Shown here piece after piece: positions 54,139 to 64,000 of a stretch of 64,000 nt of DNA. Each line of letters begins with the position of its first letter. The first letter of the stretch is position 1. The notes beneath the pieces are model-generated. The model was given only the letters and a program-made list of their open reading frames with translations. It did no database searches and was not told where the DNA came from. The stretch is from Basidiobolus meristosporus CBS 931.73. Taxonomy: Eukaryota > Basidiobolomycota > Basidiobolomycetes > Basidiobolales > Basidiobolaceae. The stretch is taken from NCBI GenBank assembly GCA_002104905.1, contig MCFE01000115.1, forward strand, positions 1 to 64,000. Direction: 5' to 3'. Position numbers and translations under genes: made by a program.

Positions 54139-56477
54139 TAAACTACCATCAAACCTGGCTAGCTACCTGATTCCACTGCTAGAATAGTTTCCTATGCCAT
54201 CCAGCAGAATACATGTAGCTCACTATTATGTCTAAGCACAAATGAGCCTGTTGTGATACTGGAGAAACTTGAAAGAATTGACAAGATATTAGAGAGTATC
54301 CACTGCCTATGCTGTTTCTCACAAGCTTCAAACATCTCATATGCATGTGCAACAATACAAATGCAAGGACTGGATTAACTGGGTATGTATTCAAGTAGCC
54401 ACAATGTTTGGGTAATTGGTTGAGTAAGGAAGATACCGTATGAAGAATTGTTGTGGTGATCTTATCAAGAAGACATTGCAAAATCAAAGCCCAATGACTC
54501 AAATGTATTAATGCCATTAGGAAACTGTGTAAAGACTCTGAAAGAAATTGCATCTCAGATTTCACAAAAAGCATTGTCAAAGCATCTCATCAAAGAAATA
54601 CATCAGTGACTTTTATAAGTTTTCTACCAGTTTTCTCACCTTCTGATTGTGGACACTCAATCACCTGTTATATCACTGTACATTCATTGTCTTCAGATAT
54701 CAGAGACTTATTAGAAGTGACTTGGCAAATTAAAACATTTATATAATAGTCATTTGTTTTGTATTGAATTGCTACATAGTATTTAAGCTGATTGCAGAAC
54801 CATGCAAATGCTAATATTCAGTTGCTAGCAGAGGATTCATAGGAGTAAATATACAGGAGTAAATATACAGAGTTTCAGGTCATTGAGACAATTTTCAAAA
54901 TTCCTTGATATTCTGTACTTGCAATCAGAGTAAATATTTTAAAGTGCTGGTTATATCCCATCATATCTCCCACCATAAGGTAGCTGCACTCTTAGGATTT
55001 CTGCTGCATTTTATTTGGGCATAATTGGTCTATAATTGGCAAAGTCAGAATGTAGCTTCTCTCTGGTATGGTGTCATATAAACTTTTGAGCTTAAACCAC
55101 CCTATGAAAAATAACTTGGTCCCACAGCCAAGTTAGATCTGGATCAGCCACCAAGATCCCATCAAGAGACTGCTATAATACCAGCAGCTTGGAATCAATG
55201 ATCATTATACACAATCTTATTATGGGATCATAATGGCATTTGGCTAATTTTAACTTCAAATAAAGCTAAAAAACATAACGGTGTTTGTATGGTGATTTAC
55301 CAAAGGTGGCAAGGTATTGTTGCAGCCTTGGGGCTCTCTATAACAATTTGAGTGGATCTAACCAGCTAGTACATCCAATTGCCTTATATGGCAAGAAACT
55401 TTACAGTGTTTTGACAGCCTTATTACAAGCCTCTGATGGCATTATTATGGCAGTATTATTATTGCAGTATGGGACCTACAGCTAGTTCTTTACAATGCTA
55501 ACATATAAATTTACCACATAATATTTCCTTTTTCCACCTCCCCTTGCACAGTGTATATATTCCACTGTATAATTACCCCTCTTTATTTGCTTACTCACTA
55601 CTACCTTGGGTATTTTGCATGCAGTTTGGATCAAGAAATACTATAGCCTCCTGCTTTCTAGCTTCTACAAATGCACACACTTGCCACAATTGATATACTT
55701 CTATCTCCTCATCTTTATGACTTTTTAGGGTGATACTTGCAAAGATGCTGTATGCCTTGTATTTCTAGTAACATATACATCTTGCAGACATATGCTTGGT
55801 TGCCACCACCTCTGCCATGAATACCTCTTGAATTTCCACAAAGAACTTTTTGGAATATTGCCAATTTATTCCTTCTCCATGCTAGATTCTAGTCCCCCTT
55901 ATAGGTGCACTCTGGCCCTTGTTTGAGTGAATTCAATATTGCATGGTGTAGAAACTGGCTTGTTACCAAGAGAAATCCAGCGTACCTTGGTAGAGTTTTT
56001 GTAATCATAATTATTTGCTTGTTACACTCATCCCAGCTTTGCATTAATTAACTAATTACCCATTCATTGGGGCTGCTTAGCTACTTAATGCCATAGGGAT
56101 AGGTGTCTCCATTTGCACATCTGTCCTCAGAATAGTCTAACTCTTCCTGGCTGTCCTCCATGTATCATCTCTTCACATCCATGACAGACTTGAAGGTAAT
56201 ATTATTGATGAGATTGGGATATGGTAGTACCAGCAACTTGACTTGTCTTCCTATCTCCCTGCACATCTGCTTCATAGGAAACACCCAAAATGTAAGGCAA
56301 GGTCCAATATTCTCCACCCACCAAGCAAGATAGAGTAGAAAGTGGATACAGTAGCAGCAGAGATCTACACATTCAGCTTTGTGCTTTTAGTATATGGCTC
56401 AACTGCATTCACAGACTCTTTGCTCAAAAGCTGATGATACATCAAGTTGGCATTGGTGATCCACTTCTGAATAAGTA
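54139..56477. other. Unassigned AT-rich stretch
   Basis: The first ~200 bp continue the leader split by the solo LTR. Beyond that I see no ORF longer than about 130 codons, no LTR pair and no protein motif. A frame at 54179-54580 (-) has hydrophobic stretches only. Probably decayed transposon sequence. Confidence 0.4.
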
Positions 56478-56832
56478 TTTATGATGATCTACAGCTTGAA
56501 TGTTTAAGTTAGATCCGTTGTAGTCAAATCAGTTAGTTTTATGTTTAGGCTACCAGTATATTATTGGCATTAGTCAGCAAATGATTTAGCAGATCCTTAT
56601 CTGACAGAAATAGATATAGTAAGTAGGATCTTATTGGGTGCTGATGATGATGCAATTAAATGAGTCATCAGCCACAACCTACATTAGGAAGTACAATTAG
56701 ACAGCAATTGATCCAGCAAAATGACTGTAAGGAGCTGATGGAACCTCAATAAAGATCAGTTCAAGGTTTTGTGAGTACAATGCCAGCTAAACTCCCTATT
56801 CCTCTTCAACTCTAATATCAGGACTTGTAACA
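56478..56832 (+). repeat. Solo LTR of the gypsy-2 family
   Basis: Aligns throughout with 52849-53207 (GCTTGAATGTTTAAGTTAG, ATGAGTCATCAGCCACA, CTCAATAAAGATCAG). The left end is mutated. No adjoining gypsy coding region. I could not confirm target duplications. Confidence 0.78.
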
Positions 56833-57940
56833 TATTCCTACAATGTCCACATATGACTCCCAATGCTTCCAATGTACTCTTGGTAGAAATGGCTTCAAAG
56901 GCCATTTTAATAAATACATATACAGTTCATCCAATCTATGCACTTGTATTGCTGCATATACATATGAAGGTTCATTGGAGCCTGTGCAAAATACTTAGGA
57001 TAGCAGATACTTTGTAATATCTTGCCAATTCTCTCAAATTTTTCTGGTATCTCAAAAGGCTCATCTAGCTTAAATGCACCATGTACAATGTGGTCATCAA
57101 TATATGGATACTTTTGAAAAGCAAATGCATTGCTCCTAGTGGAAAGCTTTTGCTCCCACAATTTCACTCTATCTCAAGTATCTCTGGTTTGCTATTAATT
57201 CTGTATTCTGGCCAATGGCTTATAGCTTGCCAGCTTTGCTGCAATTGTATGTTGACTTTGGTATCTTCTTGTTGCAGAAATATGATGTTCTTAGTGTTGG
57301 TGTTTGGGTAATAATAATGTGTGTGTGTTATGGAGTAAGTCCCCTGGATCTCACACATTTGACTGCAATACAGTCCATTGTACTCAGAAAAGCCTGCTAT
57401 CTTGCTGATGACTGGGGTATCTTTGATGCAGATGACAATATGTGCTTTTAGATGACAGCCATTAACTGTTATCCTGATAGAAAGCATACAACATTTATCC
57501 AGCAATGGATACAGGTAGCTATTCAGGCTGGATGGTGATTTAGGCCTTGATAACAGTGATACAACTATCAAATTTTGGCTCTGATACCGTAAGATAGGTG
57601 GCAGATTCAGGTTAATGAGAATCAGTTGCCAGCAGGATTTGCTAGCAGAGCACTTGTTTAATGATAGTCCATCAAGTGCCAAGGCAAAGGCATGGTTATA
57701 CATACCTTAAAAGTAGCCCTTGCTTCTTAGCTGTTTGTAATGTTTGCCATCAGATAAATCTGATATATTTGCGCTTGATTATACTGAGTGCAGTATTCTA
57801 TAGCTTCAAAATATTTGTTGGACTGCATGAGCTTCTTTACACCGGGTATTACAAGAATATATCCAGAGTGTGAACAATGTTTCCCCCCAATGGTGGTGGA
57901 TTCCTGACAAGTTGGGCACCTTGTAATGGTGGCATTTCCA
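56833..57940 (-). mobile_element. Antisense copia LTR-leader-gag start with canonical primer-binding site
   Basis: The minus strand has a canonical copia primer-binding site, GGTATCAGAGCC (57577-57588). LTR-like sequence lies to its right and leader/gag sequence to its left. The LTR-like part is shared with 53,490-53,790. Frames across it (57164-57703) are not credible genes. No downstream pol is attached. Confidence 0.6.
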
Positions 57941-58962
57941 ATGTGAGCACCAGGGAAATGTTAACACATGCTGGTGTCAGGATGGTCCCTGACCTATATG
58001 TTGCTGGCTGCATGACAATTTTTACCTATACCATGTGCATGGTAAGTTGCATCCCCAAATGATTCTAGAAAGTAGCAGTAGTAAATCCTTAAAGTCCCCA
58101 TTACTGATACTAGTGGAAATGCACTACTTCTCTAGCTACCACATCATATCATTCACAAGCAGATGGATTACCTAATTCACTTGGCTCCATAAAGTATCCT
58201 TAGCATTTTTTTCTACAGGTGTTGTCTCATTGCATAATGGGATTTTGCCAGGCTCATGCAGGGTACTGTTGTGAGGGAAGATAGGCTCACAATCCATCTG
58301 TGAGCCAGCTTCTTGAGAGCTATCACTTTGTGTGCCATATTCAGAAGGTTTGGGTGAGCCTAAGGTGTCATAAACACTCCTGACTCAGTTAGCACAAGGT
58401 GACAGGTATGGCTAGATGCCTTTATAGAAGTATCAAGTGGCTGGCAAGATTTGGTTAATACCATAGTGACTGGTGAATGGTCAAATATGACTTGTGTGGC
58501 AAAACACTGACTATGATCCTATTAATACTTGCTGTGCTGTCTGCATGCTCTATGGCTGAGAGGCTTGCTACAACAGCCACATGGTCTGTTTTCTCTTCTC
58601 TTACGGTGTTGCATCAAAGTAGTCTGGTCCATGGGGCAAACAGCATGACACTCAACAATGTAATGCTTTTATATCACTTTTTTATCAGTACTCAGGTTGG
58701 TACCAAGCACTCTTGCTTTAGCTGAAGTTTGACCAAGCTGTTTGTCTCTATTGGAGTAGCTACTAGTCTATAGCCTTCTAATTGGTACTACTTGAGCACT
58801 ACTTGGACAGACTTGGGGTTATAATCTGGGTGCCTCTGTCAATGGAGAGAATAATCTCTAAGTTGTAGCTGGGTTCTCTTATATATGACATCTTGAACTT
58901 CTAAGATAAGCTGCATATTAGTCCCTTCCAAAATTTCTTGGTAATTGGTGGCTATAAAGAGT
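57941..58962. other. Unassigned TE-derived stretch
   Basis: About 1 kb of AT-rich sequence with only short frames. It precedes copia-4 on its 3' side and may contain its decayed RNase H region and LTR, but I cannot align it by eye. Confidence 0.35.
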
Positions 58963-59859
58963 TCATTCACATACAGAGCCATTTTCATGTATAACTGGCT
59001 GAGATTTGCTTAACTTGGGGTTATTGACCATAGGGGTAGCTGCAGGTTTGCAATAATCCAATTTTAAGCAGCTAAGAGTGTCTGTGATGTACCTAGACTG
59101 ATTCAGCACAATTCTCTGCGTAGGTATGTCAAACTTGACTTCAATTCCAAGAAAATAGCTCAATTTTCCAAGATCTTCCATCTTATACTCGCTGAAGAGA
59201 TCTGACTTGGCCTGTTTAGGTGCCTCTTGGTCACTTGTAGCTATAATTAGGTTGTCCACATAAAGAACTAGGATGATCACACCCCTCTTGAGCTGTTTCA
59301 CATACATACTGTGATCTGCAGTGCTATAAGAGAACCCAATTTCCTCTAGATATGTGTCAATCATGTTACACCATGCTCCAAGTGCCTGCATAACCCCATA
59401 CAATAATTTTCTAAGTTTGCACACCTTATGGGGGTCTTTTGGATTGGTAAAACCTTCTGGTTGCTCCATATATATAGTTTCTTGCAAATCCCCATTTAGA
59501 AAGGCTATTTTGACATCCATTTGGTGTAGATCTAGACTGTGTATAGTTGTCAGGTCTAGAACTGTCCTAATGGAGTTAAACTTGGTAACCAGAGCAAATG
59601 TTTCTTCAAAGTTTAGTCCCTGGATCTGGGAGTAGCCTTTAGCCACCAATCTAGCCTTATACTTATCAATGGCACCATTTGAGGTTATCTTGATCTTGTA
59701 CACCCATCTACATTCTATTGGCTTTGTCCCATTTGGTAAATGTACCAGTTCCCATGTTTTGCCCTGATCATTGATTAGTACTCCACCTGCATAGCTTGTT
59801 GCCACAAAGTAGCATCTGGACTTTGCATTGCCTGTTCCAGATTCTGAGGTTTGGCACAT
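58963..59859 (-). pseudogene. Copia-4 reverse transcriptase (YVDN)
   Basis: 298 codons. Motifs: [60 protein letters not shown] (first Asp kept) and ILVLYVDNLIIATSD with the second catalytic Asp replaced by Asn. It ends LDYCKPAATPMVNNPKLSKS. The RNase H is not open. Confidence 0.9.
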
Positions 59860-59894
59860 AAGGCAAGATAAGCTTCTTCACAATCATTGGACGT

Positions 59895-60758
59895 CTACCA
59901 CCAGGATCCAGAGGCCTTTCTTATTCTGGTAGATTTCCTAACTGGAATAATCTGCTCTGATCTGGAACTGGTAGAATTGTCATCTGTATCTGGCTGAATT
60001 AGGTATGTATCTGCTTCATTGGTGTTAATTGCATTATCAAATAGCTGGTCAATGATTTCAGTGGCTTTGCAATCTGAATTCTCCTCAAATACAATGTCCC
60101 TGCTCTTGATCAACATATGAATTTTGCCATTGTACACTTTATACCCTTTAGTATCTTCACAATACCCAAGAAAGATCCCTTTCCTACTCTTTGGTTCCAA
60201 CTTTGAGTGTTTTTTATCAGGGATGTGATAAAAAACATCACTGCCAAAGATCTTGAGGTGCTGGAGATCTGGTTTTTTGCCTGTATATGTTTCAAAGGGT
60301 GTAGAATCACATAGTGTTGTTGTTGGGCATGTGTTCATGATGTAAAATACGGTAGCAACAGATTCAGCCCAAAACCTGCGGTCCATTCCCTTATTATGTA
60401 GCATAGATCTTCCCATCTCTACTATTGTTTTATTTGCACGTTCTGCTACTCCATTTTGCTGTGGAGTATGAGGAACTGTGGTCAGATGAAGTATAACAGT
60501 AAATGAGCAGTATTTTGCCAACTCCTTTGAACAGCATTCTCCTCCGTTGTCACTTTGTAGTACCTTCAATTTACATCCAGTTTGTGTTTCTGCCATGTTC
60601 TTGAAGTGCTTAAACGTCTCTAAAGCGTTATCCTTTCTTCTGAGGAAGTACACCCATGTATATCTTGTTTTGTCTTCAATAAACATCATAAAGAATCCCT
60701 TGGCTCCAAAGGACAGTGTTCTCATGGGGCCACATATGCCTGAGTGTACAATAGCCAA
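59895..60758 (-). pseudogene. Copia-4 integrase (first catalytic Asp lost)
   Basis: 287 codons. The core has IVHSGICGPMRTL (Asp to Gly at the first triad position), VLQSDNGGECCSKELA and QQNGVAERANKTIVEM (Asp and Glu kept). The copia-type C-terminal domain KLEPKSRKGIFLGYCEDTKG follows. Confidence 0.9.
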
Positions 60759-61050
60759 TATTCCGGTGACACTGATGCATTTTGTGCTCTTGAAACATTG
60801 CCTAGCTTGTTTGCCATATCAACATCCCTTACAAACATTCAATTTGACTAGAATTGAGTATTTTAGGCCCAAAACAAGTTGATTTTTCACCAATTGGCTC
60901 ATTTTCTGCTCCCCAATGTGTCCTAGCCTCCTATGCCATGTCTCCCAGTTAGTTTCATCAGTTTCAGCAATCTTGACATACTCAGGTACAAGGATTGTGC
61001 ATTGTAACTTGTTAATACTGTGATCTCCAATTCCCAAAGCTTATTTTGTC

Positions 61051-62143
61051 CATTTTCCCTCCATATTGAGCAGCTCATATTGGTGAAAACAAATTTCAGT
61101 CACTGAGCAGTTGCTTTACTGACTGAGAGTAGGTTCTTAGCTATTCCAGGTACATGGAGTATGTCAGTCAGTTTTGCTGTTGTTGCCCCTGAGCTATTGC
61201 TCATGTTTAGTTGTATAGACCCACTGGTGGTGTAGTGGGGTGAGAGTGACACCCACTGACAGATGTGCTCATTCCCTTCTTTTCTACTTCCTTATATCTC
61301 TACTACACTTATTTTAGTTTTATCCCATTTGTCTTGCCCAATCAGTACTATCCCATAAGCCGGTTGACTATCACACCTGCTTACCTTATTGCATAAATTA
61401 CCGCTCACTTTATGTAAGATTACTAGCTATAAGTACTTCTATATTAGGCAAGTACCCGTGGCATATGATCAACCTGTATCACCATCCCTACCATTTCCTT
61501 ACCATATATGGTATACCTATGTTACACCGGTTTCAGAATACTGATTCCTGATTGGTTGGATGTGCTGTGCCTTTTAGAACCTTCCAGTACCTACTTAGAA
61601 CATTCTTAGGTCATTCTGATGTCATTCAGATTTTGATTGATATCTGGAACCTTCTGGAACACCATGATTAGTAATCACTTAGCCAGTGGGAAAAGTATAT
61701 AAGGGAGGCTATCCCTCAACAATAAATCATCATCCCTTTTATCAATATACCAACTTGTTGATTAGTGTGATCACTGCTACCTGAATTTCCAACCCCAGAC
61801 CATAGGACACTCCCAGGAAACCACGCTGACAGCAAACTGACCTTGGAGGCACTACTTGTGAGGAATACTCAGAGTAGGTATCTTTTATCATATTTGATTC
61901 TTTCCCAAGTTTGTTCTTGTACAGGTAAAGCTACTTTTCTGCCTTTGTAACTATTGACCACAGCTGCATTCTTATCAAGTCCCTGCTGGTGGAGTACACA
62001 GTTGTTTTGACTTTGGAAGCTTTAGTACATTGTCATCTCAAAGGACGCTGAACCTAGCCCATACTTTTGTGAAGATGCCAACTAAGTTAGGGATTGTAGC
62101 TCAATACTTTGGTTACAAATAACTGTTCATTAGTAGTTATATG
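61051..62143 (+). mobile_element. Gypsy-type LTR and leader fragment
   Basis: Between about 61,200 and 61,800 lies an LTR-like sequence with GTATATAAGGGAGG followed by CAACAATAAATCATC (promoter and poly(A) arrangement). It is followed by a leader at 61,940-62,125 resembling that of gypsy-1 (43,640-43,850), for example GGGATTGTAGCTCAA against GGGATTGTGGATCAA. No pol follows. Confidence 0.55.
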
Positions 62144-62525
62144 GACCTTTTTTTTGGATCAATGTTGTGCATGATGAGTAAGGGCACAAAAGGATTGAAG
62201 ATGTGCACCTGGTACTCAATACCCATGGCACTCTGAATCTAGCTCCTGTGGCTTGCATCATCTCACAAAGATGCGTGGCACTATCTTGATTCACTGGTAC
62301 TATCTGGCACTTAAAGTGCTTTGTATAGGTCTTACTTTAGGGCAAAGATTTTAATATAGTGCCTGATAGTACCAGTGGACCAAGGTAGTGCCATGCATTT
62401 TTGTGACATAATGCAACCTACAGGAGCTAGATTCAGAGTACCATGGGTATTGAGTACCAGGTGCACATCTTCAGTCCTTTTGTGCTCTTACACATCATGC
62501 ACAACATTGATCCAAAGAAAAGGTC
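62144..62525. mobile_element. 382-bp foldback (long inverted repeat) element
   Basis: Outer arms 62144-62258 and 62411-62525 are reverse complements at roughly nine of ten positions. The pairing continues inward to about 62,312 and 62,357, leaving a loop of roughly 45 bases. The RNA or single strand would form a hairpin of about 165 bp. It has no ORF. Repeated GGCAC/GTGCC words link it to the TIR element family seen at 31613-31823. Confidence 0.85.
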
Positions 62526-62699
62526 AAAAAATTGATTTTCTCCAGTTTAATGGGTGAAACATAGGGCTGCTTTGCATGAAGATGCAGAACTATGTTTCAC
62601 ACTCTGTGGCCAAGTATAGACTTACTTGGCCTCCCTGGCACACTATAGCATCATTTGGCACTGATGGCTCAATGTGGCACCATCCATGGGAACAAGTCT
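62526..62699. repeat. Right flank of foldback with small hairpin and MITE-type end
   Basis: It contains a perfect 11-bp inverted repeat GTGAAACATAG (62554-62564) and CTATGTTTCAC (62590-62600). It ends GGAACAAGTCT (62689-62699), identical to the right terminus of the 211-bp element in copia-1. Antisense copia sequence begins right after, so this is probably the right end of a larger, related element containing the foldback. Confidence 0.65.
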
Positions 62700-64000
62700 A
62701 TTAAGTTAATGCATTAAACTTGGCTAGTGGTGGAAAGGTCTCAGTATAGTCTTGTCCTTTTGTCTGAGAGTATCCTTTGGCTATAATTATTTCTTTGTTT
62801 CTTTCACTTGTACCATCTGCCTGTTATCTTGTTGTAGACACATCTACATTCAGTCAATTTTTAGTTGATTAGTAACTTCACCAAGTCCCAAGTTTTGTTA
62901 TCAATCATGGCCTAATACTCCTCAGTCATTTCAGCTCCCCAAGACTTTGTCTGTGGGCTGATCAGAGCCTCTTTTACAGTCTGAGCACATTAATATGCAC
63001 TGAATGCATAGGCTCAGTTTGTACCCTCATTATTATAGTAATCTGGGCAATTTCTGGTATAGTGGGATATCCTGTCTTGTAGTGCCAGAATGATAACTTC
63101 TGGGATATGCCTGGGTGCTTAATCATGCTGTGCCATGATTGTAGAGTCCTCTGCAGGTTCAATATCTTCACTGTTGTGATCTGATGCAACTTTGACAGGT
63201 GGTGGACTTACTATCAGATTTTCATCTTTTTCTGATGTCATTTTTAGTGAAAACTTCAATTCTTATAAAACAACCCATCCCAGGACTTAATCAGCTTCTT
63301 TGCTATGATGTTGCTTACTCTCATTGCAATAGATCATAATATTCATTTTACAAATTTTGGTTCATATCTCCTATGAATTCTGGGCATCTTCTTGACATAT
63401 GCTTCACACCCAGATAATCTTAGATGCGCTGTACTTGAACTGTTTCCATACCATGCCTCACTAGAGTAGAATCACTAAGTATTCTGCTATTACTGCTACT
63501 TTTGAGTTATACAGCTGTAGCAACTGATTCCCCCAAAAAATGATAGGATAATTTAAATCATGGATCATTGCTCTTGCCATATAAATGATGGATCTGTTTG
63601 CACATTCTGACACTCCATTTCACTGTGGAGAGTATGATATAATGTCTCTTGCTCTATTTCATGAATCTTGTGGAAGTGAATGAATAGATTTGAGGTACAT
63701 TTTTCACCATTGTCTGTGCATATTTTCTTGTTTTTTCACCAGTCTCTCTCTCCATCATGGCTATTAGCTCCTGAGCTTAGAGAGTGCCTCTTCCTTTCTG
63801 TCCATGCTGTAGACCAATGTGTATCTTATATAATCATCAATAAAAGGGATCAAGTACTTGATTGCACCTAGCAATATATTTTACATAGGTCCACATCAAT
63901 TGCAGTGAATCAGATCCAATTGTTTGTAAGCTTTGTTTAGCCCATAACTCTTGAGCAGTTGTCTAGCATTTTTCCTATATGTGCAGGCTTTGCAGTGCTC
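62700..64000 (-). mobile_element. Copia-6: antisense degenerate copia running off the window
   Basis: Minus-strand remnants of the copia-A family from reverse transcriptase (left) to the integrase zinc-binding region EHCKACTYRKNARQLL at the window end. All frames are broken. Its left end abuts the MITE-type terminus at 62699. Confidence 0.82.

Larger units (their letters stand above)
58963..61050 (-). mobile_element. Copia-4: antisense copia pol with damaged active sites
   Basis: Two long minus-strand frames and a third short one: GAG-pre-integrase (60819-61037, WHRRLGHIGEQKMSQLVK), integrase (59895-60758) and reverse transcriptase (58963-59859). The frames are long and mostly free of stops, but catalytic residues are altered: integrase reads HSGICGP where copia has HSD/HTD, and RT reads LYVDNLIIA instead of YVDD. 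No flanking LTR pair was identified. Confidence 0.9.

Noticed and set aside
57164-57703. 179-codon minus-strand ORF as a host gene
   Set aside because: It spans an LTR and primer-binding site of a copia element and has no coherent protein pattern.
30375-64000. A biosynthetic cluster, CRISPR-like array or novel host gene system in the AT-rich half
   Set aside because: All supportable coding traces belong to copia or gypsy retrotransposons; repeats are LTRs, TIRs or a foldback, not regularly spaced arrays.

Overview
This is nuclear DNA of a filamentous or zoosporic fungus, probably an early-diverging (zygomycete- or chytrid-grade) lineage. A lysine-pathway homocitrate synthase, a Kre9/Knh1-like wall protein and a Mil1-type DUF726 protein, together with many GT-AG introns of about 52-71 nt, indicate a fungus. 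A Rap1GAP-type RapGAP and a Shaker-like voltage-gated K+ channel, both unusual in Dikarya, argue for an early-branching one. The lineage is an inference; no marker here fixes the genus.

Region 1 (1-30.3 kb) is compact and gene-rich with intermediate GC. In order it holds: a U1A/U2B''-type spliceosomal RRM protein (-), a RapGAP (+), homocitrate synthase LYS20/21 (-), a truncated-hemoglobin protein with three Cys-Pro motifs (-), a CLN7/SPX-MFS-like transporter (+), mitochondrial ribosomal protein uS14m (-), a Kv channel (+), DEAD-box helicase DBP4/DDX10 (-), dihydrolipoamide dehydrogenase (-), PDH E1-alpha (+), mitochondrial processing peptidase beta (-), succinate dehydrogenase anchor subunit SDH4 (-), a GPI-type Kre9-like wall protein (+), a secreted Ser/Thr-rich protein (+) and a TMCO4/Mil1 (DUF726) lipase-like protein (-). 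Exon models were joined by hand; most close exactly in frame across all introns.

Functionally, 18.2-25.4 kb is a run of four nuclear genes for mitochondrial proteins: E3 and E1-alpha of pyruvate dehydrogenase (head to head across 1 kb), the presequence-cleaving MPP-beta and the complex II anchor. Telomere-repeat-like (telobox) motifs recur between them. uS14m lies 6.5 kb upstream. Two Gcn4-type sites one helical turn apart precede the homocitrate synthase gene.

Region 2 (30.4-64 kb) is AT-rich, has no recognisable host gene, and is a nested graveyard of LTR retrotransposons. One nearly intact Ty1/copia element (36,634-41,318; two 349-bp LTRs, TGTCT target duplication) sits inside an older antisense copia copy. 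Around it are a 5'-truncated copia copy that itself carries a solo LTR and a 211-bp TIR element, Ty3/gypsy fragments in both directions, several solo LTRs, a copia copy with visible catalytic-site losses, and a 382-bp foldback hairpin. The boundary near 30.3 kb is sharp.

Most notable for follow-up: the triple-CP globin, the Kv channel with a +1 frame change at a Ty1-like CTT-AGA-G site, the telobox-marked mitochondrial block with a divergent PDH promoter, and the nested TE junctions. I do not see a clearly new multi-gene system (no CRISPR, no biosynthetic cluster).
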